Assembly: GCA_001897855.1 (NCBI GenBank)
Contig: MKUO01000027.1
Location: forward strand, 118,704 to 182,703
From: Bacteroidetes bacterium 43-93
GTDB taxonomy: Bacteria; Bacteroidota; Bacteroidia; Chitinophagales; Chitinophagaceae
DNA length: 64,000 nt
Reading direction: 5' to 3'
Below, piece by piece: positions 8,269-16,678 of the stretch (its first letter is position 1; each line of letters opens with the position of its first letter). The translations under genes and the position numbers were made by a program. Below the pieces are notes generated by a model, which searched no databases, had not been told where the DNA came from, and saw nothing but the letters and a program-made list of their open reading frames with translations.

Positions 8269-8354
8269 TACTTATATACGCTTCCGATAAAGTTTTTAAG
8301 AAAAAAACTATTGTCTAACAACAGGCAGTTGTCCTGCCGTTTATAAAATAATTC

Positions 8355-9752
8355 ATGAAAAATATGGAATTGCGGGCCATTACCAGGCTCGTAATGATGG
8401 CAACATTGTTTGTTTGCATAGCAGGCGGTGTTCAGGCAAAAGAACTAACCCTTTACGAGGTTGTTAACAAAGCCATTGAATATTATCCCTTACTGCAGCA
8501 AAGAAAAGCTGAATATAATGCATCACGTGCCCATGTAAGCACCGTGAGAAGCAATAGGTTCCCTTCGCTAAAACTGCACGACCAGGTAAACGTAGGTACC
8601 GCAAATAGCCTCACCGGCACCTATTTCCCGTTGGGTACAGTAGTTCCTGTGGCCGGTGCCATCCGGAATGATAACGTAAGTACGCTTGCTTCCGGTAATA
8701 TAGGGCTTGCCTACATGGAATGGGAAGCTATCAATTTTGGCTATTATGGCGCAAGCAATAATGAAGCCATTGCCGGCGAAGCATTGCGCAGCTCAGTTTT
8801 TGAAAATGATAAATACCAGGTTACGGAAACTGTTATATCATTATACCTGGACCTGCTAAAACAGTACGAATACCTGAAAATTGAGCAGAATAATGTGCAG
8901 CGTGCAAAGACGATCTTTGATGCTATAAATGCAACCGTTGTCAGCGGCCTTAAGCCCGGGGTTGATAGCACAACTGCACGTGCGGAATATTCAAGAGCAA
9001 GGGTCGGTTATCTGCAGGCCATGTCGAACTATGCAGATGCGCGGATAGCACTGGCAAACTATACAGGGCTTGATACAACACGCATAGAACCGGATACCAA
9101 CCTGTTTGACAAAATGCAGACAATTGGCGAAAGTTTCACATCAGACAGCATCAGCGATGAGCATCCAATGCTGGATGTATATAAGAAGCAGTATGACCTG
9201 CAATTAGCAGATAATAAGGTTGTAGCCCACAAATATCTCCCAAAGGTGTACCTGTTGGGTGCCGCTTCTGTACGAGGCTCCAGCATTACAGGTAACAGCG
9301 ATTATTCGCCCAACTTAGCAGACGGCTTATCTTATAGCAGGTATAACTATGCACTGGGTGCTGCGTTTACATATAACATATTCGATCTGAAACATCGGCA
9401 CGACCAGTTGGTGGAAGGAAAATATGAGGCCGAAGCAAAAAAGCAGGCGTTGAATACAAGGCGGATGGAACTGACCAGTTTGCTAAAGCAAACCAAAGAA
9501 GCCTATGATAATACAGTGCTACAGTTGCAGGAATTGCCGGTACAGGTAAATGCCGCCAGGCAAGCTTACGAACAGCAAATGGCATTGTACAGGGGCGGAT
9601 TAAATACGCTGGTAGATGTTACAAATGCACTGTATGCAGTCAATAAAGCAGAATCGAGCTATGTAATAGGCAAAGATGCTTTTTTAAGGCTGATGAGTAT
9701 ACGCGCGGGAATCAATAATCAGTTAGACACATTTATAGCAAATTTTAAATAA
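8355..9752 (+). CDS. TolC-family outer-membrane efflux protein
   Basis: 465 aa. An N-terminal signal peptide ends near VQAKE. The mature protein shows two homologous halves of long coiled-coil helices separated by beta segments, as in TolC/OprM trimers that form the outer-membrane duct. Near the C-terminus, ALYRGGLNTLVDVTNALYAV matches the conserved end of the second repeat. It is the first gene of a three-gene operon with an RND permease (6-base gap) and a membrane-fusion protein. Length is usual for the family. Confidence 0.9.
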   Translation: MKNMELRAITRLVMMATLFVCIAGGVQAKELTLYEVVNKAIEYYPLLQQRKAEYNASRAHVSTVRSNRFPSLKLHDQVNVGTANSLTGTYFPLGTVVPVAGAIRNDNVSTLASGNIGLAYMEWEAINFGYYGASNNEAIAGEALRSSVFENDKYQVTETVISLYLDLLKQYEYLKIEQNNVQRAKTIFDAINATVVSGLKPGVDSTTARAEYSRARVGYLQAMSNYADARIALANYTGLDTTRIEPDTNLFDKMQTIGESFTSDSISDEHPMLDVYKKQYDLQLADNKVVAHKYLPKVYLLGAASVRGSSITGNSDYSPNLADGLSYSRYNYALGAAFTYNIFDLKHRHDQLVEGKYEAEAKKQALNTRRMELTSLLKQTKEAYDNTVLQLQELPVQVNAARQAYEQQMALYRGGLNTLVDVTNALYAVNKAESSYVIGKDAFLRLMSIRAGINNQLDTFIANFK

Positions 9753-9758
9753 ACAAAA

Positions 9759-12700
9759 ATGAACCTGGTATCAGCTTCGTTAAGAAAACCAATAGCGATC
9801 ATCGTATTGGTAGCAGCAGGTTTGTTGAGTTCCGTGCTTGCTATTACATCTATGTCGATAGACATATTTCCAAAACTCAACCTTCCCGTGATCTACATCA
9901 TAGAACCCTATGGTGGTATGACCCCGCAACAAATGGAAGGTTTCTTTGCTACCCGTTTACAGGACCAGTTCCTGTATATCAATGGCATTAAAAGTATATC
10001 CAGTAAAAACATACAGGGGCTTACCATGATCAAGCTCTCCTTTTTTGAGGGTACAGACATGGCAGAAGCTTCTGCGCAGGTGGCCTTACAGGTAAACAGG
10101 GCTATGAAGTTCTTTCCGCCGGGTGCTATACCACCACAGGTAATCAGGTTTGATGCTTCGTCGCTACCCGTGGGTGAACTTGTATTTAGCAGTCCCAACC
10201 GCCCGCTGAAAGATATACATGAATATGCATCTACCCGTGTGCGGCCTTTGTTCGCCACTGTTCCGGGATTATCTGCACCACCGCCAATGGGTTCTAACTC
10301 CCGAACTGTGGTGGTAAGTGTAGATCCTAACAAGATGCGCAGCTACAACCTGACGCCCGATGAAGTAGTGGAAGCCGTGGCACATAACAACGTAATGACC
10401 CCATCGGGAAACATCAGGATGGGTAATATCATGTACCTGGCAACATTAAACTCGCTGGAGCAGAAAGTGGAAGCCTTTGGCGATATACCACTGAAAACAG
10501 ATGGAGAGAATACCGTGTTCCTGAACAACGTAGCTACCGTAGCAGATGCTTCCGATATTACCAGCGGCTATGCCTTAATTAACGGTAAACGCTCTGTGTA
10601 CATCCCGGTGGTAAAAACAGGAGATGCATCTACATGGGATGTAGTGCAAAACCTGAAAGCCAAAATTCCTGAAATGCAGTCACTGCTGCCCGACGATATA
10701 CATATTTCTTATGAGTTCGATCAGTCGGTGTTTGTAATGAATGCAGTGAAAAGCCTGGTAACGGAAGGCGTGATAGGCGCAATACTTACCGGGTTGATGG
10801 TATTATTATTCCTCCGCGACTGGAGAAGCGCCCTTGTGGTAGTGGTGACCATACCGGTATCTGTATTGATAGGCGTGCTGTTCCTGAAGCTTGCAGGACA
10901 GACGATTAATATCATGACCCTGAGTGGTATGGCGCTGGCGATAGGCGTACTGGTAGACCAGGCAACAGTGACCATAGAAAATATACATCAGCACCTGGAG
11001 ATGGGAAAATCAAAGCGAAGGGCTATTTACGATGCCTGCGTAGAGATATCTTTCCCGTTGTTCCTGATATTGCTTTGCGTACTGGCAGTGTTTGCTCCAT
11101 CGTTTATTATGAAGGGCGTGCCTAAGGCATTGTTCCTGCCATTGTCTTTATCTATCGGGTTTGCCATGATCGTATCTTATTTGCTTGCTCAGAGCCTGGT
11201 GCCGATACTTTCTAACTGGCTGCTGAAAGCAGAGGATTATCAATATCATCATGGTAAACTACATGCCCATGCAGGGGAAGCCATGAATAAAGAAGAGATG
11301 GCGCAGGTTAACATGCACCTTGCCAAGGAAGAAACCGAACCGGAGAAGAATGACGCCTTTGAAAAAGTGAAGATGAGGTTCATAAAATTGCTGGAAAAGA
11401 TACTCGGTAAGTATAAGCGGAACGTAGTATTGTACCTCGTGCTTGTACTTGGATTGACAGCAGTGGGTTTTGTATGGATAGGTAAGGACCTGTTGCCCAA
11501 AACCAACAACGGCCAATACCAGATGCGCCTTTCACTGCCTGACGGAACAAGGCTGGAACGGTCTGAAGCGATGGTGCATGATGTGCTGGATATCATCAAC
11601 CAGGTAACTAATAATCACGTAGCTATCAGCTCTGCTTTTGTGGGGTTGATACCGAGCAGCTATGGTACCAGTAACCTGTATGTGTTTAACAGCGGCGCGC
11701 ATGAAGCCAGTCTGCAAATACAACTGGACGAAGATTATAAGGTAGATAAAGATGCCTTCCAGGATAAGCTGCGGCAGGCGATACATGACAGGTTACCGAC
11801 CGTAAGGGTAGCTTTTGAACCGATAGACCTGACTGAAAAGATGATGGGGCAGGGTGCCGCCGCGCCTATAGAGATACAAGTGCAGGGCCGGAATATGGAA
11901 CAGATACAGGACTATGCCAACAAGCTCGTTGCGGAACTGAAGCAAGTGGATTTCCTGCGGGATGTGAACATTCGCCAGCCTCTTAAATATCCGGTGGTGA
12001 AGATCACTTTAGACAGGTTGAAAGTTGCCCAGATGGGTATGAAATTGAGTGATGTATCTAGGTCTATTGCCGCGGTAATATCGTCCAGTCGCTTCACGGA
12101 AAAAAACCTGTGGCTGGATGAGAAGAATGCCTATACCTACCAGGTGCAGGTGCAGATACCGGAGTACATCATGAACAATCTCAACAGCTTGAAGGAAACG
12201 CCATTGGAAGCTGGCAACCAGCACCTGCTGCTGCAGGATGTTGCAGACCTCACTGTTGACACTGTAGCCGGCGAATATGACAGGTCGGGCCCACGCCGTT
12301 TCGTTACCGTAAGCGCTAACCTCTATAAGAAGGACCTGAACAGCGCCATCACAGAAGTAAACAAAGCAATTGCGAAACTGGAAGCACCTAAAGGCCTCGT
12401 GCCGGTGGTGAAAGGTATGGCTACCTTGCTTACAGAAACATTAAGCAGTTTACAAACAGGCCTTTTGTTTGCAGTCATGGTGATCTTCCTGCTGCTGGCT
12501 GCAACGTATCAGTCGTTTAAGCTGTCTCTTGTGGTATTGTCCACCATACCAGCCGTATTGCTGGGGGCCATCATCATATTGCTGCTTACCGGCGCTACGC
12601 TCAACCTGCAATCATATATGGGTATCATCATGTCAACAGGTGTATCCGTGGCCAACGCCATACTTATTGTGACCAATGCAGAGAAGCTGCGGTTTGAGTA

Positions 12701-12989
12701 CAACAATGACGTTGTGCGTGCGGCCAAGACGAGTGCCTCCATCAGGCTGCGGCCGATATTAATGACCAGCCTTGCCATGATAGTAGGTATGATACCTATG
12801 GCCAGCGGGCTGGGCGAATCGGGCGACCAGACAGCGCCACTTGGACGCGCCGTAATAGGTGGCCTTATTGCTTCTACAATTGCTGCGTTGCTGATAGTGC
12901 CGCAGTGCTATGTATTTGCTCAGCGAAAAGCAACATTATCAACACCATCATTAATGCCAGAACAAGAAAACGATAATTATGAAAAATAG
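9759..12989 (+). CDS. RND efflux permease (AcrB/HAE-type) with altered proton relay
   Basis: 1076 aa with the RND plan: TM1 at the N-terminus, a large periplasmic loop, TM2-6, a second periplasmic loop and TM8-12. The pump takes substrates from periplasm or membrane and passes them to the TolC-like duct using the proton gradient. In TM4 the usual adjacent Asp pair is D400-Q401 (segment LVDQATVTIENI). In TM10 the residue at the AcrB Lys940 position is Ala (A965 in SVANAILIV). An acidic and His-rich insert (about residues 500-530) joins the halves. It overlaps the adaptor gene by 11 bases, so translation is probably coupled. Substrate unknown. Confidence 0.92.
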   Translation: MNLVSASLRKPIAIIVLVAAGLLSSVLAITSMSIDIFPKLNLPVIYIIEPYGGMTPQQMEGFFATRLQDQFLYINGIKSISSKNIQGLTMIKLSFFEGTDMAEASAQVALQVNRAMKFFPPGAIPPQVIRFDASSLPVGELVFSSPNRPLKDIHEYASTRVRPLFATVPGLSAPPPMGSNSRTVVVSVDPNKMRSYNLTPDEVVEAVAHNNVMTPSGNIRMGNIMYLATLNSLEQKVEAFGDIPLKTDGENTVFLNNVATVADASDITSGYALINGKRSVYIPVVKTGDASTWDVVQNLKAKIPEMQSLLPDDIHISYEFDQSVFVMNAVKSLVTEGVIGAILTGLMVLLFLRDWRSALVVVVTIPVSVLIGVLFLKLAGQTINIMTLSGMALAIGVLVDQATVTIENIHQHLEMGKSKRRAIYDACVEISFPLFLILLCVLAVFAPSFIMKGVPKALFLPLSLSIGFAMIVSYLLAQSLVPILSNWLLKAEDYQYHHGKLHAHAGEAMNKEEMAQVNMHLAKEETEPEKNDAFEKVKMRFIKLLEKILGKYKRNVVLYLVLVLGLTAVGFVWIGKDLLPKTNNGQYQMRLSLPDGTRLERSEAMVHDVLDIINQVTNNHVAISSAFVGLIPSSYGTSNLYVFNSGAHEASLQIQLDEDYKVDKDAFQDKLRQAIHDRLPTVRVAFEPIDLTEKMMGQGAAAPIEIQVQGRNMEQIQDYANKLVAELKQVDFLRDVNIRQPLKYPVVKITLDRLKVAQMGMKLSDVSRSIAAVISSSRFTEKNLWLDEKNAYTYQVQVQIPEYIMNNLNSLKETPLEAGNQHLLLQDVADLTVDTVAGEYDRSGPRRFVTVSANLYKKDLNSAITEVNKAIAKLEAPKGLVPVVKGMATLLTETLSSLQTGLLFAVMVIFLLLAATYQSFKLSLVVLSTIPAVLLGAIIILLLTGATLNLQSYMGIIMSTGVSVANAILIVTNAEKLRFEYNNDVVRAAKTSASIRLRPILMTSLAMIVGMIPMASGLGESGDQTAPLGRAVIGGLIASTIAALLIVPQCYVFAQRKATLSTPSLMPEQENDNYEK

Positions 12990-14082
12990 ATTAGCATTGT
13001 TTGCGTTAACCGCACTTGCCATAGGCAGCCAGGCATGCAACCATGCGGCAAAGGAAAAACAAGCAGAGAAGACAAAAAATGAAACTGCCCTGCAACTAAT
13101 GACCTTGCAAAAAAGCCACCTTGGTGAAAATATACAACTACCGGGTACCCTGCAGCCTTATGAATATGTGCAGATCTTTCCCAAGGTGAATGGTTTTGTG
13201 AAAAACATTACCGTTGATCGCGGATCGCGCGTAAGGAAAGGACAGCTATTGATAGAACTGGAAGCGCCGGAGATGCAGCAGAGCCTTGCCGCTGCCAAAC
13301 TGCGTTTTGCACAGGCGCAGGCTGTTTACGAAACAACTAAAGAGCGCTATCAGCGTTTGCTGGAAACGAATAAGACGCCGGGTGTAGTATCACCGTTCGA
13401 CCTGTCATCAGCTAAAGCAAAGATGAATGCCGATATGGCTACCATGCAGGCAGAGGAAGCTGATTATAAAGCGCGGCAGGCCATGAATACCTACCTGACG
13501 GTTGTAGCGCCATTCGATGGCATTATTACTGAAAGGAATGTGCACCCCGGTGCGCTGGTTGGCTCCGGCAACGGTAACAGCAAGCCTATGCTGGTAATAC
13601 AGCAGCAGGATAAACTGAGGCTGGTAGTGAATGTGCCGGAGGAATACAGCTCGCAATTGAGCAACGGCAGCGTACAGTTTACTGTTAACGCCCTTCCGGG
13701 CGAAACCTTCTCCGGAAAGGTTGCACGGTCTTCGGGTTGCCTGAGCGATAACTATCGTACCGAAGCGATTGAAATAGATGTGCCCAACAACGACCGCAAA
13801 TTCATGGCGGGTATGTATGCCGAGGTGCAATTGCCAAGCATTGGCAACGCGGAAGCCTATGTGGTGCCTAAATCGGCGGTGGTAACTACTACAGAACGTA
13901 AATATGTAATAGCAGTACGCAGTGGTAAAACCAAATGGCTGGATGTGACACAGGGTAACGAGTCTGCTGATTCTACAGAGATATTCGGTGCATTGCAACC
14001 GGGCGACAGGGTTGTGGTGAAAGGCTCCTACGAGATTAAAGAAGGTAAAAATATGGGCAGCCCGAGGGTTGCAGAAAAGTAG
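12979..14082 (+). CDS. RND periplasmic adaptor (membrane-fusion) lipoprotein
   Basis: 367 aa. The signal peptide ends in a lipobox (IGSQAC, C20), so the protein is anchored by a lipid. It contains the barrel-sandwich hybrid with a short alpha-hairpin (about 90-165), the second lipoyl half (TVVAPFDGIITERNV), a beta-barrel and a C-terminal membrane-proximal domain. Adaptors bridge the RND permease and the TolC duct. The gene order TolC, permease, adaptor differs from the usual adaptor-first order. The start overlaps the permease end by 11 bases. A strong terminator follows. Confidence 0.92.
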   Translation: MKNRLALFALTALAIGSQACNHAAKEKQAEKTKNETALQLMTLQKSHLGENIQLPGTLQPYEYVQIFPKVNGFVKNITVDRGSRVRKGQLLIELEAPEMQQSLAAAKLRFAQAQAVYETTKERYQRLLETNKTPGVVSPFDLSSAKAKMNADMATMQAEEADYKARQAMNTYLTVVAPFDGIITERNVHPGALVGSGNGNSKPMLVIQQQDKLRLVVNVPEEYSSQLSNGSVQFTVNALPGETFSGKVARSSGCLSDNYRTEAIEIDVPNNDRKFMAGMYAEVQLPSIGNAEAYVVPKSAVVTTTERKYVIAVRSGKTKWLDVTQGNESADSTEIFGALQPGDRVVVKGSYEIKEGKNMGSPRVAEK

Positions 14083-14115
14083 TGTTTCAAGGATTGCGTA
14101 GGATAGCACGCAAGG

Positions 14116-14142
14116 GAGGGCCTTTCCAGGCCCTCTTTTTTT
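14116..14142 (+). terminator. Intrinsic terminator of the efflux operon
   Basis: GAGGGCCT (14116-14123), loop TTCC, AGGCCCTC (14128-14135), then a run of seven T. Strong rho-independent signal 34 bases past the adaptor stop. Confidence 0.9.
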
Positions 14143-14170
14143 GTTATCAGATCATATTTGCTTGACTTTG
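14140..14170 (+). promoter_or_regulatory. Candidate Bacteroidota promoter for the T9SS cargo gene
   Basis: TTTG (14140-14143), 19-base spacer, TGACTTTG (14163-14170). This matches the -33/-7 consensus TTTG-N19-TAnnTTTG except for one base. It is about 40 bases before the ATG at 14210. The -33 element sits in the U-tract of the preceding terminator. Confidence 0.4.
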
Positions 14171-14209
14171 TATATATGTGTTTGTAACTTTAAAAGAAAT
14201 GATTGCCTG

Positions 14210-15148
14210 ATGAAAAAAATACTACTCTCCTTTTCTTTGGCATTGATCGGTTCTCTGCCTGCGTTTTCGCAAAACACTACTTACAGCTACAACTTCAATA
14301 ACGGGTTTAACGAACTATACTCCCGAGGCCCGTTGTTGAGCTCCGCGTGCACCGGCACTACAGCTACGGAAACGTTACCGATAACAGTAACTAAAAAAGT
14401 ATATCATTTTGATAAGGGTTGTGGCATCGTATTCAATGATGCTACTAAGAATTTTCTCTCAGCAGGCAGTTATACAATTGAATTGTATTTTAAGCTGGAT
14501 ACTGTTAGTGGGTACAAGAAAATCATAGATTTTGATAGTCTCAGCCAGGATGCAGGTTATTATAACCAGAGCGGGAAGGTGGTACTATATCCCAATCCGG
14601 CTTCGCCTGATTCTATGATCCCCCAGGGACAATATACCTATCTGGCCATCACCCGAAATGCATCTACCAAGCTGATGTATATGAACTGCAATGGGGTGAC
14701 TGCAGGCACTTATACAGACAATACTGATAAATATGTGTATGGTGCCAACAAGCTACTTGTATTCTTCCAGGATGATAAATCTACAAACGGTGAGCAATCA
14801 AGTGGCGCAGTTGCCATGATCCATATTTCTAATTATGCTATGGACAGCACTACGGTGAAGAGTAATTACACCAACTTGCATACTACACTGCATATCGCTG
14901 CAGTTGATGAGATCAGGAGCAATGTAACTGTATCTCCTAATCCCGCAACAGATAAGGTAGATATTACGGTTCCGGGCGCTTGCAGCTATTTGCTTTCAGA
15001 TGTTACAGGCAAGGCTTTGCGCACAGGTAGTTTTATGGAAGGCACCAATGTATTGCCTGTTTATAAATTATCACCCGGCATGTACCTGCTGCGTGTTGCC
15101 AGTAAAGCAGACGGCAGCAGTGAGGTAATAAAATTGATAAAGCAATAG
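14210..15148 (+). CDS. Secreted LamG-like protein with T9SS sorting domain
   Basis: 312 aa from the ATG at 14210, which opens a clean signal peptide (MKKILLSFSLALIGSLPAFSQ). The open frame extends to 14141 but that part lies in the terminator. The middle (about 25-225) is a beta-rich domain with the look of a LamG/concanavalin jelly roll (SYTIELYFKLD, YLAITRNASTKLMYMNCNG). The last 80 residues contain VSPNPATDKVDI and end EVIKLIKQ, a type-A T9SS sorting domain. Probably a surface or secreted binding protein; ligand unknown. Confidence 0.8.
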   Translation: MKKILLSFSLALIGSLPAFSQNTTYSYNFNNGFNELYSRGPLLSSACTGTTATETLPITVTKKVYHFDKGCGIVFNDATKNFLSAGSYTIELYFKLDTVSGYKKIIDFDSLSQDAGYYNQSGKVVLYPNPASPDSMIPQGQYTYLAITRNASTKLMYMNCNGVTAGTYTDNTDKYVYGANKLLVFFQDDKSTNGEQSSGAVAMIHISNYAMDSTTVKSNYTNLHTTLHIAAVDEIRSNVTVSPNPATDKVDITVPGACSYLLSDVTGKALRTGSFMEGTNVLPVYKLSPGMYLLRVASKADGSSEVIKLIKQ

Positions 15149-15175
15149 TATCTTTTTTAACGTTTGTTTTTATGA

Positions 15176-15203
15176 AAACACCTCCTCAATCGGGAGGTGT
15201 TTG
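15176..15203 (+). terminator. Hairpin after the T9SS cargo gene
   Basis: AAACACCTCC (15176-15185) pairs perfectly with GGAGGTGTTT (15193-15202). The downstream flank GTATATTT is only partly U-rich, so termination is likely but weaker. Confidence 0.6.
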
Positions 15204-15229
15204 TATATTTAGTTCTCTAAAACTTGATT

Positions 15230-15742
15230 ATGCACAAACCACATCCCGGCGAATATAATTCCTATTTCAAGCGTTATTTAGACCTCGTTCCGGATGGTAA
15301 CTTTATTGATCAGTTAAAAGATAATACACGAGCTGTAGTAACTTTTTTCGAAAGCTTGCCGTTAGAAAAGCATGCCTATAGTTACGCGCCGGGCAAATGG
15401 ACGGTGAAGCAGGTATTGCTGCACCTGGTAGATACAGAGCGGGTAATGAGCTATCGCGCATTAGCAGCGGCAAGGGGAGATGAGCGTTCTCTTTTGCCGG
15501 GCATGGATGAAAACCTGTACGCGGCCAATGCTACCGCCGACAATAGAAGTATGGATGATATTTTGGGTGAATTCAACGCAGTACGGCTGGCTACGTTAAA
15601 GCTATTCGAAAATGTAACGAATGAGCAGAGCGAACAAACGGCCAATATTGCCAGCCATCTTACCACTACACGTGCTTTAGGTTATATTATCATTGGGCAT
15701 GCGATGCATCATTTGAAGATATTGCAAGACAGGTATTTGTAG
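15230..15742 (+). CDS. DinB-family (DinB_2-like) protein
   Basis: 170 aa from the ATG at 15230; a TTG at 15224 also opens the frame. It is a four-helix bundle with the DinB signature: WTVKQVLLHLVDTE with a metal-binding His in the second helix, and the C-terminal HAMHHLKIL with further His ligands. The superfamily includes nickel- or zinc-binding, thiol-dependent transferases (bacillithiol or mycothiol type) and many uncharacterised proteins. The substrate cannot be assigned. It is a single gene with a terminator upstream and no close downstream partner on the same strand (76-base gap). Confidence 0.85.
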   Translation: MHKPHPGEYNSYFKRYLDLVPDGNFIDQLKDNTRAVVTFFESLPLEKHAYSYAPGKWTVKQVLLHLVDTERVMSYRALAAARGDERSLLPGMDENLYAANATADNRSMDDILGEFNAVRLATLKLFENVTNEQSEQTANIASHLTTTRALGYIIIGHAMHHLKILQDRYL

Positions 15743-15817
15743 TGTTTAACACAAGTCTAACAAGTTGTAGCCTCACCTTACTGTATTAGCTCACGTCCTA
15801 TAAAAGGTAATCGGATC

Positions 15818-16609
15818 ATGCAGATAAAAACTACCCGGCTATCTGTTTTTGATGGCCTTGAGCTAAAAGAAGCTGTTTTCAGGAAGGCGCGTTTCCCGGA
15901 GCATTTTCATGATGCGTATAGTATCGGTATCATAGAGTATGGTATTGAGCAGCTATCGTTCAGCAATAAGCAGGTGCCCGCGCACGCAGGTTGTGTCGTG
16001 GTGATCAATCCTTATGAGATACATGCCAACAGCTATTTTGACGATGATAGCTGGAAGTACAGGACGATATATGTAAGCCGGGAACTCATGCAGTACGTAC
16101 AGCAGCAAACAGGAATGTTCAAAGGGAAAGATCTGTGGTTCCCGAATAATTTGCTGGAAGATCGGTACCTGTACAGGTTACTGCTGCAATTTCACAAAGA
16201 TGAAAAAGACAGGGTGGAGACCCTCCATGTAATATTGGCTTACCTGGTGCAGCAGTATGGGGATATACGCCCTGAAAATTTTCGAATCGATAATTCTATT
16301 ACCGAGGCAGGACACTATATTTCAAATCATTTTACCGAGCGCCTTACTGTAGAGGAGCTTGCAGCGAGGGTTGGGATGGATAAGTTTAAATTCATTCGCA
16401 GCTTTAAAAAACAGATGGGTCTTACGCCCATGTCTTACATGTTGCTGCAGCGTATTAACAGATCCAAACTGCTTATTTCTGAGAACATGCCCATCACCAG
16501 TGTGGCATTAGAAACAGGATTCTACGATCAAAGCCATTTTATACACTGCTTTAGGAAGTATATAGGTATTGCCCCGCTTGCATATAAGAAGGGCTACCAG
16601 GAGATATGA
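15818..16609 (+). CDS. AraC-family transcriptional regulator
   Basis: 263 aa. The N-terminal half (about 1-140) is a cupin-like sensing domain with FPEHFHDAYSIGI, the histidine-rich strand usual in AraC_binding domains. The C-terminal 100 residues carry the double HTH: first helix pair around LTVEELAARVGMDKFKFIRSFK and the signature VALETGFYDQSHFIHCFRKYIG. It probably controls a nearby gene in response to a small molecule. The MBL-like gene starts 69 bases downstream, and a palindrome lies in the gap. Confidence 0.92.
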   Translation: MQIKTTRLSVFDGLELKEAVFRKARFPEHFHDAYSIGIIEYGIEQLSFSNKQVPAHAGCVVVINPYEIHANSYFDDDSWKYRTIYVSRELMQYVQQQTGMFKGKDLWFPNNLLEDRYLYRLLLQFHKDEKDRVETLHVILAYLVQQYGDIRPENFRIDNSITEAGHYISNHFTERLTVEELAARVGMDKFKFIRSFKKQMGLTPMSYMLLQRINRSKLLISENMPITSVALETGFYDQSHFIHCFRKYIGIAPLAYKKGYQEI

Positions 16610-16636
16610 TGCCGCTGCAATATTTTACAAGTTTAG

Positions 16637-16659
16637 CCGGATAGCATCCGGTAGATTTG
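16637..16659 (+). promoter_or_regulatory. Palindrome abutting a candidate -7 element
   Basis: CCGGAT-AGC-ATCCGG (16637-16651) is a perfect inverted repeat directly followed by TAGATTTG (16652-16659), an exact match to the Bacteroidota -7 consensus TAnnTTTG. The MBL-like gene starts at 16679. No clear TTTG is seen 19 bases upstream of the -7. An operator role for the palindrome is plausible because it lies in the -33/-7 spacer. Confidence 0.4.
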
Positions 16660-16678
16660 TTCATCGATATTTTACTTT

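Noticed and set aside
13408..14109. 233-aa minus-strand ORF opposite the efflux adaptor
   Set aside because: Long open frame caused by codon bias on the other strand; no start context or domain, and the plus-strand gene is certain.
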